Assembly (NCBI RefSeq): GCF_006539185.1
Contig: NZ_BJMN01000012.1
Coordinates: 124,001 to 188,000, forward strand
Source of the DNA: Streptomyces gardneri
Lineage (GTDB): Bacteria; Actinomycetota; Actinomycetes; Streptomycetales; Streptomycetaceae
Direction: 5' to 3'
Length of the DNA stretch: 64,000 nt
Of the stretch, positions 54,577-61,726 are shown piece by piece. A model generated the notes under the pieces. It searched no databases and had not been told where the DNA came from. It was given only the letters and a program-made list of their open reading frames with translations. Numbering within the stretch: the first letter of the stretch is position 1; every line of letters begins with the position of its first letter. A program made the position numbers and the translations under genes.

Positions 54577-54676
54577 GTGTAAGGCTGCTCATCGCCGCAC
54601 TCGCCGGCCCCCTGAGCCCCAGAAGCCCCACCGGCCCCATGGATGCCCCGGTGGCCCCGGACCGTGGAGAACCCTC

Positions 54677-54952
54677 TTGTTCCCGACCGACCCGTCCCCC
54701 TGGCAGGCCTCCGCCGCGTGCGCCGGCCTCTCCCCGTCCGTCGTCTTCGCCCGTCGGCCCAAGGACGCCGCCCCGGCACTGCGCGCCTGCGCCGACTGTC
54801 CCGTCCGCCGCGAGTGCGAGGCGGCCGTGTCCCCTGCCGAGAGCTACTTCGACGGCGTCTGCGCCGGCCGACTGTGGCGCAACGGCCGCGCCGCGGACGC
54901 GGAGCGCGTCGCGAAGGCGGTCGCGAAGGCGGGGGGCCGCCGCCGTGGCTGA
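54677..54952 (+). CDS. WhiB-like iron-sulfur regulator
   Basis: TTG 54677 with GGAGA six bases upstream gives 91 aa; longer extensions have no ribosome site. Four cysteines (Cys15, Cys38, Cys41, Cys47) in 'ACAGL' and 'ACADCPVRREC' form the Wbl cluster site, and 'YFDGVCAGRLWRNGR' replaces the usual G[V/I]WGG turn. The C-terminal basic part resembles other Wbl. Phage-encoded Wbl proteins are known; this one starts the plus-strand set. Confidence 0.85.
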   Translation: MFPTDPSPWQASAACAGLSPSVVFARRPKDAAPALRACADCPVRRECEAAVSPAESYFDGVCAGRLWRNGRAADAERVAKAVAKAGGRRRG

Positions 54953-55745
54953 CCTCACCGACCGCATGGACAGCACGGACAGCACGTTCCGTGCGGACGA
55001 CGCCGACCGCACCGACCCTGCCGACCGCACCGTCGAGCTCGTGCTGCGGGACATCGCCCTCTGGACCGCCTCCCTCGTACGGCAGTTCCCCGAGCTCTCC
55101 GAGGAGCTGGCCCCCGGCCGCCGCTCCCCCGCCGGGACCGCCCCCACCGCCCCGCACCCCGGCCGCGACGAGCTGATCCGCGAGGAGCGGCGCGAGGCGC
55201 TGCTGCTCGAACAGCGGCACGGCCTCTCCGTCCCCGGGCACGGCGCCGCCCCGATCCGGCTGCACATCTCCGACGCCATCCGGGACATCACCGACGGCGT
55301 GGTGGAGCTGGAGGAGGCGGTCTGCGCCCGGCTCGCCCTGCCGAGGCCGCGCCGCGCCGGGGTGATCGAGCGGCTGCGGCGGATCGTCGGGCTGCTCGAC
55401 GCCGTCGCCGCGCACCCGGTCCTCGCCCGGCACGTCCGGGACGAGATCCGGCGGATGGCCCGCCGGTGCGCGCGGACGCTGGGCGATGCGGAGACGATCG
55501 TCCGGGTCTCGGGGCGCTGCCCGTGGTGCGACTCGGTGTCGCTGCGGGCGTTCCCCGACCGACGGGCGGTGCTGTGCGTGAACCCGGCGTGCGTGTGCAC
55601 GGACGCGGCGTGCGGCTGCCAGGACGACCCCGCGTACCGGCACCTGTGGCCGGAGAGCGCGTGGGCGGAACTGACGGAGGCCTCGGGGACGCGTACCGAG
55701 GAGATCGAAGCGGCGATGGACGACACGAAGGAGACCTCATGCTGA
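54945..55745 (+). CDS. Zinc-ribbon-containing protein, phage-type, 266 aa
   Basis: GTG 54945 overlaps the WhiB-like gene by 8 bp and is preceded by a G-run. The N-terminal two-thirds is helical with 'RTVELVLRDIALWTASLVRQ'; the C-terminal part has paired cysteines ('CPWCDSVSL', 'CVNPACVCTDAACGCQ') that should bind zinc, followed by 'HLWPESAW'. I recall such zinc-ribbon proteins next to HTH proteins in actinophages. Its role is unknown. It overlaps the next gene by 7 bp. Confidence 0.78.
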   Translation: MADLTDRMDSTDSTFRADDADRTDPADRTVELVLRDIALWTASLVRQFPELSEELAPGRRSPAGTAPTAPHPGRDELIREERREALLLEQRHGLSVPGHGAAPIRLHISDAIRDITDGVVELEEAVCARLALPRPRRAGVIERLRRIVGLLDAVAAHPVLARHVRDEIRRMARRCARTLGDAETIVRVSGRCPWCDSVSLRAFPDRRAVLCVNPACVCTDAACGCQDDPAYRHLWPESAWAELTEASGTRTEEIEAAMDDTKETSC

Positions 55746-55975
55746 GCTCGCCCGCGATGCCCGCACTGCCGGCACTGGCCGCGATGCCCGCGCTGATCCC
55801 CGGACCGCTCGCCGCCGAGGAGGCCGGGGTCGCCCCCGCGACGATCCGCAAGTGGGTCCAGTTGGGACATCTGCGGGCCGCGGGGAAGGCGGGTCGCGCC
55901 CAGCTCTTCCGCCTGGAGGACGTCTTCGCGGCGGAGCGGCTGGCCCGCCGCCGTACGCGTACCGCCTCAGCCTGA
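55739..55975 (+). CDS. Small helix-turn-helix protein (MerR/excisionase-like)
   Basis: ATG 55739 gives 78 aa. After an Ala/Pro-rich start, 'LAAEEAGVAPATIRKWVQLG' and 'HLRAAGKAGRAQLFRLEDV' form a winged-helix DNA-binding motif as in MerR-like and excisionase-like proteins. No integrase is seen nearby, so regulation rather than excision is favoured. It ends just before a 40-bp palindrome. Confidence 0.82.
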   Translation: MLSSPAMPALPALAAMPALIPGPLAAEEAGVAPATIRKWVQLGHLRAAGKAGRAQLFRLEDVFAAERLARRRTRTASA

Positions 55976-55988
55976 TCGTCCGTCACAC

Positions 55989-56028
55989 CGAAGCGCCCCG
56001 ATTCCGGATCCGGAATCGGGGCGCTTCG
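55989..56028. terminator. Forty-base perfect palindrome, bidirectional terminator
   Basis: The sequence CGAAGCGCCCCGATTCCG is followed by GATC and its exact complement, giving an uninterrupted palindrome over 40 bases. It lies between the plus-strand HTH gene and the minus-strand ATP-grasp gene. Confidence 0.9.
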
Positions 56029-56033
56029 TCATG

Positions 56034-56089
56034 TCCTCAAGTCCTCAAGCCCTCATGCCCTCATGCCCTCATGCCCTCATGCGCTCAGG
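56034..56089. repeat. Eight-base tandem repeat
   Basis: Seven units of an 8-mer run from 56034 (TCCTCAAG x2, CCCTCATG x4, then a degenerate unit). The last units overlap the stop codon of the ATP-grasp gene, so slippage could change its C-terminus. Confidence 0.9.
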
Positions 56090-56913
56090 AAGTCGTGGAG
56101 GGAGCGGACCAGGGTGTCGGCGAAGTGCTCGCGGACCGGCTCGGCGACGCGGTCGAGGGAGAGGTACGGATTGAGGTCCTCCAGCTCGACGAGGAGGAGC
56201 CCGCCCTCCGGGGCGCGGCAGGCGTCGACGCGCTGGATGCCGTGGTCGAGGGTGTTCCAGTCGACGAAACGGCGGGCGAAGGCGAGGTCCTCGGCGGTCG
56301 GTTCGTACGGCTCCAGGACCCAGCGGCGCTCGGGGTCGGGGGCGTACAGGGCGTACTGGAAGTGGTCGTCGACGAAGTAGAAGGACACCTCGTACCGGAA
56401 GTGGACGCGCGGCTGGACGAGGAGGTCGCCGTACGGGAGGGCCGCCAGCTCCTCGCGGCCCACGAAGCGCAGGCCTATGGAGTCGGCGCCGGCCTTGGGC
56501 TTGACCGCGTACTCCGTGGCGTCGGGCAGCCGGTGGAGGTCCTCGGGGCGGTCGACGGTGGGGATGACGGGGTACCCGGCGGCGGTGAGGTCGAGCAGGT
56601 ACTGCTTGCCGGCCATGTCGCCGCGCCCGTGGAGCGGGTTGTAGACGCGGGTGCCGAGTGACAGGGCGCGCTCGCGGAAGGCCTCGTACTCCTTCTCGTA
56701 CGCGAGGACCGGGCCGCTGTTGCGCACGACGACGGCGTCGAAGCCCTCCATGAGGGCGGCGGCGTCGAGCGGGTGGCAGAGGGCGAGGTCGAAGTCGGCG
56801 CGCAGCCGGGCGGTGAGGTGGATGTCCTCGTCGCCGTACCGCCGCCCCTTGGCCGGGTAGGCCAGGTCGGTCACGTACAGCAGGCGGGGGCGGGTGGCGG
56901 GCACGGCGGACAC
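56077..56913 (-). CDS. ATP-grasp-like protein
   Basis: The 278-aa protein has a pre-ATP-grasp N-terminus ('RPRLLYVTDLAYPAKGRRYG'), an ATP-binding centre ('ATEYAVKPKAGADSIGLRFV') and a metal-binding 'VELEDLNPYLSLD', as in glutathione-synthase-like or RimK-like ligases. The start could be ATG 56913 with a preceding purine-rich site. It lies inside the tail-like set but on the opposite strand, so it may be cargo or a foreign insertion. Substrate unknown. Confidence 0.85.
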   Translation of the reverse strand: MSAVPATRPRLLYVTDLAYPAKGRRYGDEDIHLTARLRADFDLALCHPLDAAALMEGFDAVVVRNSGPVLAYEKEYEAFRERALSLGTRVYNPLHGRGDMAGKQYLLDLTAAGYPVIPTVDRPEDLHRLPDATEYAVKPKAGADSIGLRFVGREELAALPYGDLLVQPRVHFRYEVSFYFVDDHFQYALYAPDPERRWVLEPYEPTAEDLAFARRFVDWNTLDHGIQRVDACRAPEGGLLLVELEDLNPYLSLDRVAEPVREHFADTLVRSLHDFLSA

Positions 56914-57193
56914 GGGCGGCTCCCTCGGTCGGGTCGGGACAACCTATCGAGGCGGGTTCCGGCGGGGTCCGGCACATCCACTGTCACTCCCTTCGGATCC
57001 ACTCCCCGTTCTAGTTGCGTGCGCGCACGATCGCTGTCACAGTTGGTGCAGCGGCGGAGCTGCGCCCGCAGGACGGGACGCGGCTCCGCCGTCCGCCGTC
57101 CGGGCGCGCTGCCGCGCCCCGCCCTCCTTTCGCCGGAGCGCCCCGGACGGCACCCCGTCCCGCCATCCCTCCCCTCCACCGAGGAGAACCGTC
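56914..57193 (+). promoter_or_regulatory. Region upstream of the tail genes, with operator-like palindrome
   Basis: No gene is seen in this 280-bp gap. At 57014-57029, GTTGCGTGCGCGCACG contains the 9-mer shared with the regulator intergenic region and a perfect 12-bp palindrome CGTGCGCGCACG (57018-57029). It probably controls the tail genes from 57194 on. A promoter is not certain. Confidence 0.55.
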
Positions 57194-57604
57194 ATGACCA
57201 CTCCCCCGAGTGCTTTCCCGGACGTCGAGAAGCTGGTCGTCGACGTCCTCAAGGCCGACCCCGCCCTCGCCGGCGCCACGATCGCGGTCAACGCGCCGGC
57301 CGGCTTCGACGGCACGACGAGCGCCGTCCTGGTGAACCGCCGCGGCGGCGCCTGGATCGGCGACCAGCACGTCGACATGCCGCTGATCGAGTTCGAGGTG
57401 TACGGGCCGAGCAAGACCGCCGCCCACGTCCTCGCCAACGCGGCCCGGCGGGCGCTGCTCGCCACGATCGGCAAGCAGATCGGCGCCAACAACCGCGTGC
57501 ACGACGTCGAGGAGCAGGACGGGCCGCGCTGGTTGCCCGACTACCTCTACCGGGGCGCGAACCGCTACCTCTGCGTGATCCGCCTCTCCCTGAGCGTCTT
57601 CTAG
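57194..57604 (+). CDS. Phage tail terminator/completion-like protein, 136 aa
   Basis: ATG 57194 with GAGGAG 7 bases upstream. The protein ('FPDVEKLVVDVLKADPALAG', 'MPLIEFEVYGPSKTAAHVLA', 'GANRYLCVIRLSLSV') has the size and pattern of phage tail-terminator (completion) proteins that sit just before the major tail protein. The assignment rests on size, position and fold impression, not on a search. Confidence 0.7.
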   Translation: MTTPPSAFPDVEKLVVDVLKADPALAGATIAVNAPAGFDGTTSAVLVNRRGGAWIGDQHVDMPLIEFEVYGPSKTAAHVLANAARRALLATIGKQIGANNRVHDVEEQDGPRWLPDYLYRGANRYLCVIRLSLSVF

Positions 57605-57691
57605 CCGCTCGCCGAGCGTTCTTCCGAGCCGCTCGCCCCGAGCGTCTTCCGAGCCCTTTCGGCTCCCTGACGGACGCTCACCCCACAGACC

Positions 57692-57715
57692 AGGCCTCGC
57701 CGTCCGGCGGGGCCT
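57692..57715 (+). terminator. Hairpin before the major tail protein gene
   Basis: AGGCCTCGCC and GGCGGGGCCT form a stem with one mismatch, loop GTCC, followed by TT. It may reduce read-through into, or set the 5' end of, the major tail protein mRNA. Confidence 0.65.
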
Positions 57716-57787
57716 TTGCCGTACCCGGACCGGATGTCCGGGGACGGTCGCTCTCTCAACCCGAACACACCAAGGAGAAACACCACC

Positions 57788-58399
57788 ATGGCTGGAAACA
57801 ACTCTGCCGAGATCCGCGTCGCAGGTACCGGCAAGCTCTACGTCGCCGACGCCGGCACGTCCGCCCCGGCCACCTTCGGCACGGACCCCGCCGTCGACTG
57901 GACCGGCGCGGGCTGGAAGGACCTGGGCTTCACCTCCGGCGACGGCGTCACCTTCTCGAAGAAGGACAAGCTGGAGGCCATCGACTCGTGGCAGTCGGTC
58001 TCCCCGGTCCACTACATCTACTCGGCCCGTGACCTCTCGCTGAAGTTCTCCATGCTCCAGTTCAACGAGGACACGCTGCCCTTCTTCATGGGCGGTGGCT
58101 CCGTCAAGGCCGAGCCGACCCCGGCGGTCGACACCTACCGCTACGAGATCGCCGAGCGTCCGTTCGCCGACGTGCGCGCCCTCGGCCTGGAGTTCACCGA
58201 CGTGAAGGCCGGTGGCACGACCGCGGTCACGTACCGCTTCATCATCCCGCGTGGCCAGGTCACCGCCTCCGACGACATCAAGCTGGCCCGCAAGGCGGCC
58301 TCCCAGCTCGGTGTCACCTTCTCGGCCATGTCGAAGGGCGACGGCAAGCCGCTGGCGACCTTCCTCATGAAGGACAGCCAGTACTCCGCGACTGTCTGA
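57788..58399 (+). CDS. Probable phage major tail protein, 203 aa
   Basis: ATG 57788 with AGGAG upstream. The sequence is beta-rich and acidic ('GTGKLYVADAGTSAPATFGT', 'YSARDLSLKFSMLQFNEDTL', 'RYEIAERPFADVRALGLEFT'), typical of Siphovirus tube subunits. It follows the tail terminator and precedes the assembly chaperones, the canonical order. A hairpin follows it. Confidence 0.82.
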   Translation: MAGNNSAEIRVAGTGKLYVADAGTSAPATFGTDPAVDWTGAGWKDLGFTSGDGVTFSKKDKLEAIDSWQSVSPVHYIYSARDLSLKFSMLQFNEDTLPFFMGGGSVKAEPTPAVDTYRYEIAERPFADVRALGLEFTDVKAGGTTAVTYRFIIPRGQVTASDDIKLARKAASQLGVTFSAMSKGDGKPLATFLMKDSQYSATV

Positions 58400-58412
58400 T
58401 CCTTCTCCACCC

Positions 58413-58443
58413 GGGGCGGGACGGCACACCGCCGTCCCGCCCC
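58413..58443 (+). terminator. Hairpin after the major tail protein gene
   Basis: GGGGCGGGACGGC and its exact complement form a 13-bp stem with a 5-base loop, 14 bp after the stop. It fits a terminator/attenuator that lets the major tail protein be made in excess. Confidence 0.8.
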
Positions 58444-58487
58444 ACCCTTCTCCTCTTCACCCGTTCGAACAAGGAGTACGCATCACC

Positions 58488-58778
58488 ATGGCCCGTTTCG
58501 ACGTCAACGCAGCCCGCGCCCAGCGACAGGAGGCCCACGGACGCAAGTGGTCCTTCGAGCTGGACGGCGAGACCTACACCCTTCCGACCGAGCTCAGCCG
58601 CGCCACCGCCAAGGGGCTGCGGAAGCTCGACGACAACGACGTGGACGGCCTGCTCGCACTCCTGATGGGTGAGGAGCAGTTCTCCCGCTTCGAGCAGCAC
58701 GACATCACCATGCAGGACATCTCCGCCATCCTGGAGGCCTACGGCAAGGAGACCGGGCTCGGCCTGGGGGAAGACTGA
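58488..58778 (+). CDS. Tail assembly chaperone, first frame (gpG-like)
   Basis: The 96-aa protein 'MARFDVNAARAQRQEAHGRK...' ends 'GLGLGED'. It has the size, acidity and helical profile of the G half of phage tail chaperones. A run of five G followed by AA (58766-58772) just before its stop is a likely site where ribosomes slip back one base into the next frame (see next entry). Confidence 0.82.
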   Translation: MARFDVNAARAQRQEAHGRKWSFELDGETYTLPTELSRATAKGLRKLDDNDVDGLLALLMGEEQFSRFEQHDITMQDISAILEAYGKETGLGLGED

Positions 58779-59206
58779 GCCTCGTCGAGTTCGTCGAAGA
58801 ACACGCCGAGGCCCTTGAGGCGGACCTCATCCGCTATTACGGGGTCGACATCCTCGACTGGCACCGCCAGGAGCTCTCCAGCAGGCGGGTCCTGGCGCTG
58901 ATCAAGCACCTGCCGCGGGACAGCGCCGTCCAGCGTGAGCTCCACGGCGAGGCCGCCGAGTGGTCGATCACCGACCATCTGCTGGCGGCCACGGTGGACC
59001 ATCTGGCCGTCGCCAACTGGATGTTCTCCTGCGTCAACGCGAGCGAGGACAGCGACACACCCGAGGCACCGAAGCCCGTCCCCCGTCCGGGAGACGCGGA
59101 CGAGGACAAGGAGGGTGGCGAGGGTGCGGCCCACGGTGGACGGAACACGTCCGCCGAGGACGACGAAGGTATGTCCCCCCAAGCCCTCGCCCGATTCTTC
59201 GGGTGA
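58775..59206 (+). CDS. Tail assembly chaperone, -1 frameshift extension (gpT-like)
   Basis: This frame is -1 relative to the preceding gene and continues to 59206. From 58775 to 58993 it has no ATG, GTG or TTG start, yet codes well ('LIRYYGVDILDWHRQELSSR', 'LALIKHLPRDSAVQRELHGE'), in the pattern of actinophage T chaperones. It is therefore probably made only as a G-T fusion by programmed -1 frameshifting at GGGGGAA, about 237 aa long. The tail end is acidic. Confidence 0.82.
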   Translation: MSLVEFVEEHAEALEADLIRYYGVDILDWHRQELSSRRVLALIKHLPRDSAVQRELHGEAAEWSITDHLLAATVDHLAVANWMFSCVNASEDSDTPEAPKPVPRPGDADEDKEGGEGAAHGGRNTSAEDDEGMSPQALARFFG

Positions 59207-59213
59207 TCCCGCG

Positions 59214-59255
59214 GCCCCCGGAGCCCCTTCCCGTCAGGGAGTGGGCTCCGGGGGC
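59214..59255. terminator. Bidirectional hairpin after the chaperone frames
   Basis: GCCCCCGGAGCCC (59214-59226) pairs with GGGCTCCGGGGGC (59243-59255), with an inner TCCC/GGGA stem. It also overlaps the 3' end of the opposite gene. Confidence 0.8.
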
Positions 59256-60037
59256 GCTTCCCGTGCTCGCTCGGAGGCCATGTCCTCCTCCAGGGCCCGG
59301 GCACGCTCGGACAGCCGGCGTCGTCCCTTGCGTTCGGATTCGCGCTCGGGCTCGGGCTCGGTTTCGTGAACCGGTTCGGGTTCGCGTACAGGCTCGGATT
59401 CCGGTTCACGGCGGTCGGCGGCCGAGGCCGGCTGGATCGGCACCCCGGCGAGCGGCGGCACGATCGGCCGCCCGCCCTTGCCGCGTACGACCTTCCGTAC
59501 CGGCTGGGCGTTCCGGCGGGTACGGCTCTCCTGCGCGGTCAGCAGAACCTCGGGTTCCGCGTCCGGCTCAGGGCTCGTCCGGTGCTCCGGCTCCGGCTCG
59601 GGGCGCTGGTCGAACAGCTCGCGCTCCTTGCGTACCCGCTCCTCGGCCTCGACGACGGCCGCGGGGGGTTCGAGAAGCCGGGCGAAGGGCAGCGCGATGA
59701 CCCGGGCGCCCTCCTGGCCGACGTCCGTACGGCGCTGGGGGCGGCGGATCCCCCGCGCGTCACCCTGCCCCTGCGCATAGGCGTCGGCGACCCGCTTCTC
59801 GTACTCCCTGCGGATACGGGGGAGTTCATCCGACACCGCCTCGGCCCAGCCGGCGGTGAACGCGGAGGTCTCCCGGCGGTCGATCTCGGCCCTCGGGATC
59901 ACGACGAGCTCGTCCGGCGCGTACCCGGCGAGGTGGACGAGCTCCGAAAGGTAGGCGAAAAGGTGGGGCAGATCGGGGTGGGCGTCGAGCCAGTCGACTA
60001 CCCGTTCCCCCCGGTTGGCGCCCGGCTCCGTTTCCAT
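59234..60037 (-). CDS. Hypothetical protein with low-complexity charged C-terminus, 267 aa
   Basis: ATG 60037. The N-terminal 90 residues are ordered-looking ('FAYLSELVHLAGYAPDELVV', 'TSAFTAGWAEAVSDELPRIR'); the rest is Glu/Arg/Pro-rich repeats ('ESEPVREPEPVHETEPEPER'). It is transcribed opposite to the tail genes, divergent from the 70-aa gene at 60342, with a LexA-like box in between. Shares an 'AGW' motif with that 70-aa protein. Function unknown. Confidence 0.7.
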   Translation of the reverse strand: METEPGANRGERVVDWLDAHPDLPHLFAYLSELVHLAGYAPDELVVIPRAEIDRRETSAFTAGWAEAVSDELPRIRREYEKRVADAYAQGQGDARGIRRPQRRTDVGQEGARVIALPFARLLEPPAAVVEAEERVRKERELFDQRPEPEPEHRTSPEPDAEPEVLLTAQESRTRRNAQPVRKVVRGKGGRPIVPPLAGVPIQPASAADRREPESEPVREPEPVHETEPEPERESERKGRRRLSERARALEEDMASERAREAPPEPTP

Positions 60038-60341
60038 GCGTCAGTGCTGCCTTCCAGCCCCCTGGGGTCCCCGCGCGCCCCTCGCGCCCCTCGCGCCCCG
60101 AAGTGGTCGGCCCCAGGAATGCGTCCTCCAGGTTACCCCGGTCGAACGCATGACCCGTTCAAGGGCCAACCCGCGCCGGGAACGGTGGAGAAGACACGCC
60201 GTCAGCCGTTTCCGGCTCGACAAACCTCGAACAGATGTTCCACACTCTGTTCGCACAGAAGTTCGAACACGTGGTGCCCCCGCTCCTCACTCCGCGGCGC
60301 CGCCACACACGCACGGGCAAGCAACCGGAAGGCAGGCGTCC
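60038..60341. promoter_or_regulatory. Divergent promoter region with LexA-like (SOS) box
   Basis: No gene is seen in 304 bp. At 60227-60242, TCGAAC-AGAT-GTTCCA matches the actinobacterial LexA consensus TCGAAC-N4-GTTCGA at 11 of 12 positions. GTTCGAAC at 60261 and a TCGAAC at 60142 add further half-sites with wrong spacing. The flanking genes may be induced by DNA damage. Confidence 0.65.
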
Positions 60342-60554
60342 ATGACCCAGCAGGCCGAGGCATCGCGACCGCAGATCCCTCTCCAGGACCGCCTCCGCCA
60401 GCTCCTCGACGGACCCGTCGCCCTCGACAAGAGAGCGTTGCTGGGCACGTTGTACGCCGAGGTCTCCCGCTACGAGACCCTCGCGTACGTGGCCGGCTGG
60501 AACGACGCCCTCGCGACGGCGCGCCGCGGCCCCCGCCGGGGTGAGGACGCCTAG
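60342..60554 (+). CDS. Small hypothetical protein downstream of the SOS-like box, 70 aa
   Basis: ATG 60342 with GGAAGG upstream. 'RLRQLLDGPVALDKRALLGT' and 'RYETLAYVAGWNDALATARR' are helical; the second segment resembles part of the 59234-60037 protein. A terminator follows at 60580-60605. Its place in the tail-like set is unknown. Confidence 0.65.
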   Translation: MTQQAEASRPQIPLQDRLRQLLDGPVALDKRALLGTLYAEVSRYETLAYVAGWNDALATARRGPRRGEDA

Positions 60555-60579
60555 CCGCCCCCGCTGCCCCAGACGAACG

Positions 60580-60605
60580 AGCCCCTGCCGGGACCGGCAG
60601 GGGCT
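60580..60605 (+). terminator. Hairpin terminator with T-run
   Basis: AGCCCCTGCCG and its complement form an 11-bp perfect stem with a GGAC loop, followed by TTT. It separates the 70-aa gene from the tape-measure-like genes. Confidence 0.85.
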
Positions 60606-60646
60606 TTTCGGCGCTTGGCCGTCACCGGCCGGAAGCGGAGCAATCC

Positions 60647-61696
60647 ATGGCAGACACCATCGAGGGGCTCTCCAGAGAGATCGCCTCTCTCAGGGATGCC
60701 CTCCTCAAGGACAGGGTCGACAACAGCGACCCCAAGAACCCGAAGACGGTGGTCTCCGAACTCAAGGAGTACCTCGTCCTGAAGTCCCCGAAGATCGCCA
60801 CCGAGGAGTGGATCAAGACCCAGTTCACCGCCGACTTCTTCAAGAAGATCGACGACATGCACCAGGAGCTCACCAAGGCGAAGAAGACGGAGTGGATGGA
60901 GGCCGCAGGCCTCGGCAGCTTCGCCGCCTCCCTGGAGAAGTTCCACGAGGGCAACGCATGGTGGCCCGTCTACCTCGTCTCGGGTTTCCTCAGCCTCGCC
61001 GTCCCCGCGTTCCTCATCGCCCTGGCGATGAACCTCACGGCCTTCCAGCGGACGATCCAAGGAGGGATATTCAACCTCCTCAGCAAGATCAAGCCGAGTC
61101 TCGAAGGCAAGATCCTCGCCCGCCCCGAGGGGGGCGGCATCATCCCCCGGCCCCAGCTGGCCGCCGACGTCAGGGCGCGCGAGAACTCCGTCCTCTCCGG
61201 CCTCGCCGCCCTCCCTCAGAACGCGGACTTCAGCGGCCTGCGGACGCAGCTCGAAGGGATCAACCCGCTCCTGGCGACGTTCAACCAGCACGCCCCCGCG
61301 TTCAACAAGGAGTTCCGCAAGCTGCCGAGCGAGAGCAAGGCCACCAAGGCGGGCCTCGGCGTCAAGGCCGTCGCCGACGCCATCACCGGCGTGAACCACG
61401 AGGCGATGGCCCCGATCGCCACCGGCATGGGCAAGATCACCGACGCCGTGAAGCTCTCGGACCCGAAGAAGACCTCCAAGTTCGCCGATGCCATCGGGAA
61501 GCTCAAGACCTCCATGACCGGCCTCGAGGTGGACAAGGTCCCCACGATGGCGACCTTCCAGAATGCGGCCAACGCGGCCAAGGAACTCGCCCAGCACACC
61601 GGCACCCTCTCCGGGCGGATGCGCGACTTCGCCACGGCCGTCCGTGACCTCAACCGCGAAATGGGTGGCGGCGGCAGCGCCCCGGCCGCCGCCTGA
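60647..61696 (+). CDS. Helical tail-associated protein with one membrane segment, 349 aa
   Basis: ATG 60647 with CGGAG upstream. The protein is mostly helical. A hydrophobic stretch spans about residues 105-130 ('WWPVYLVSGFLSLAVPAFLI'), and the C-terminal half is a long helix-rich region ending Gly/Ala-rich. It starts the tape-measure block but does not show the C-terminal 'IPMLA-GG' motif of the next two proteins. A tape-measure part or a membrane-active component is inference. Confidence 0.7.
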   Translation: MADTIEGLSREIASLRDALLKDRVDNSDPKNPKTVVSELKEYLVLKSPKIATEEWIKTQFTADFFKKIDDMHQELTKAKKTEWMEAAGLGSFAASLEKFHEGNAWWPVYLVSGFLSLAVPAFLIALAMNLTAFQRTIQGGIFNLLSKIKPSLEGKILARPEGGGIIPRPQLAADVRARENSVLSGLAALPQNADFSGLRTQLEGINPLLATFNQHAPAFNKEFRKLPSESKATKAGLGVKAVADAITGVNHEAMAPIATGMGKITDAVKLSDPKKTSKFADAIGKLKTSMTGLEVDKVPTMATFQNAANAAKELAQHTGTLSGRMRDFATAVRDLNREMGGGGSAPAAA

Positions 61697-61726
61697 TCAC
61701 ACCCCACCCCGAAAGGAGGTACACCC

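Noticed and set aside
53975..57193. Complete prophage with integrase and att sites
   Set aside because: No integrase, tRNA gene or paired direct repeat was found on the left side of the tail genes.
60142..60162. Second LexA box at TCGAAC...GTTCAA
   Set aside because: The half-sites are nine bases apart instead of four, so it does not fit the LexA consensus.
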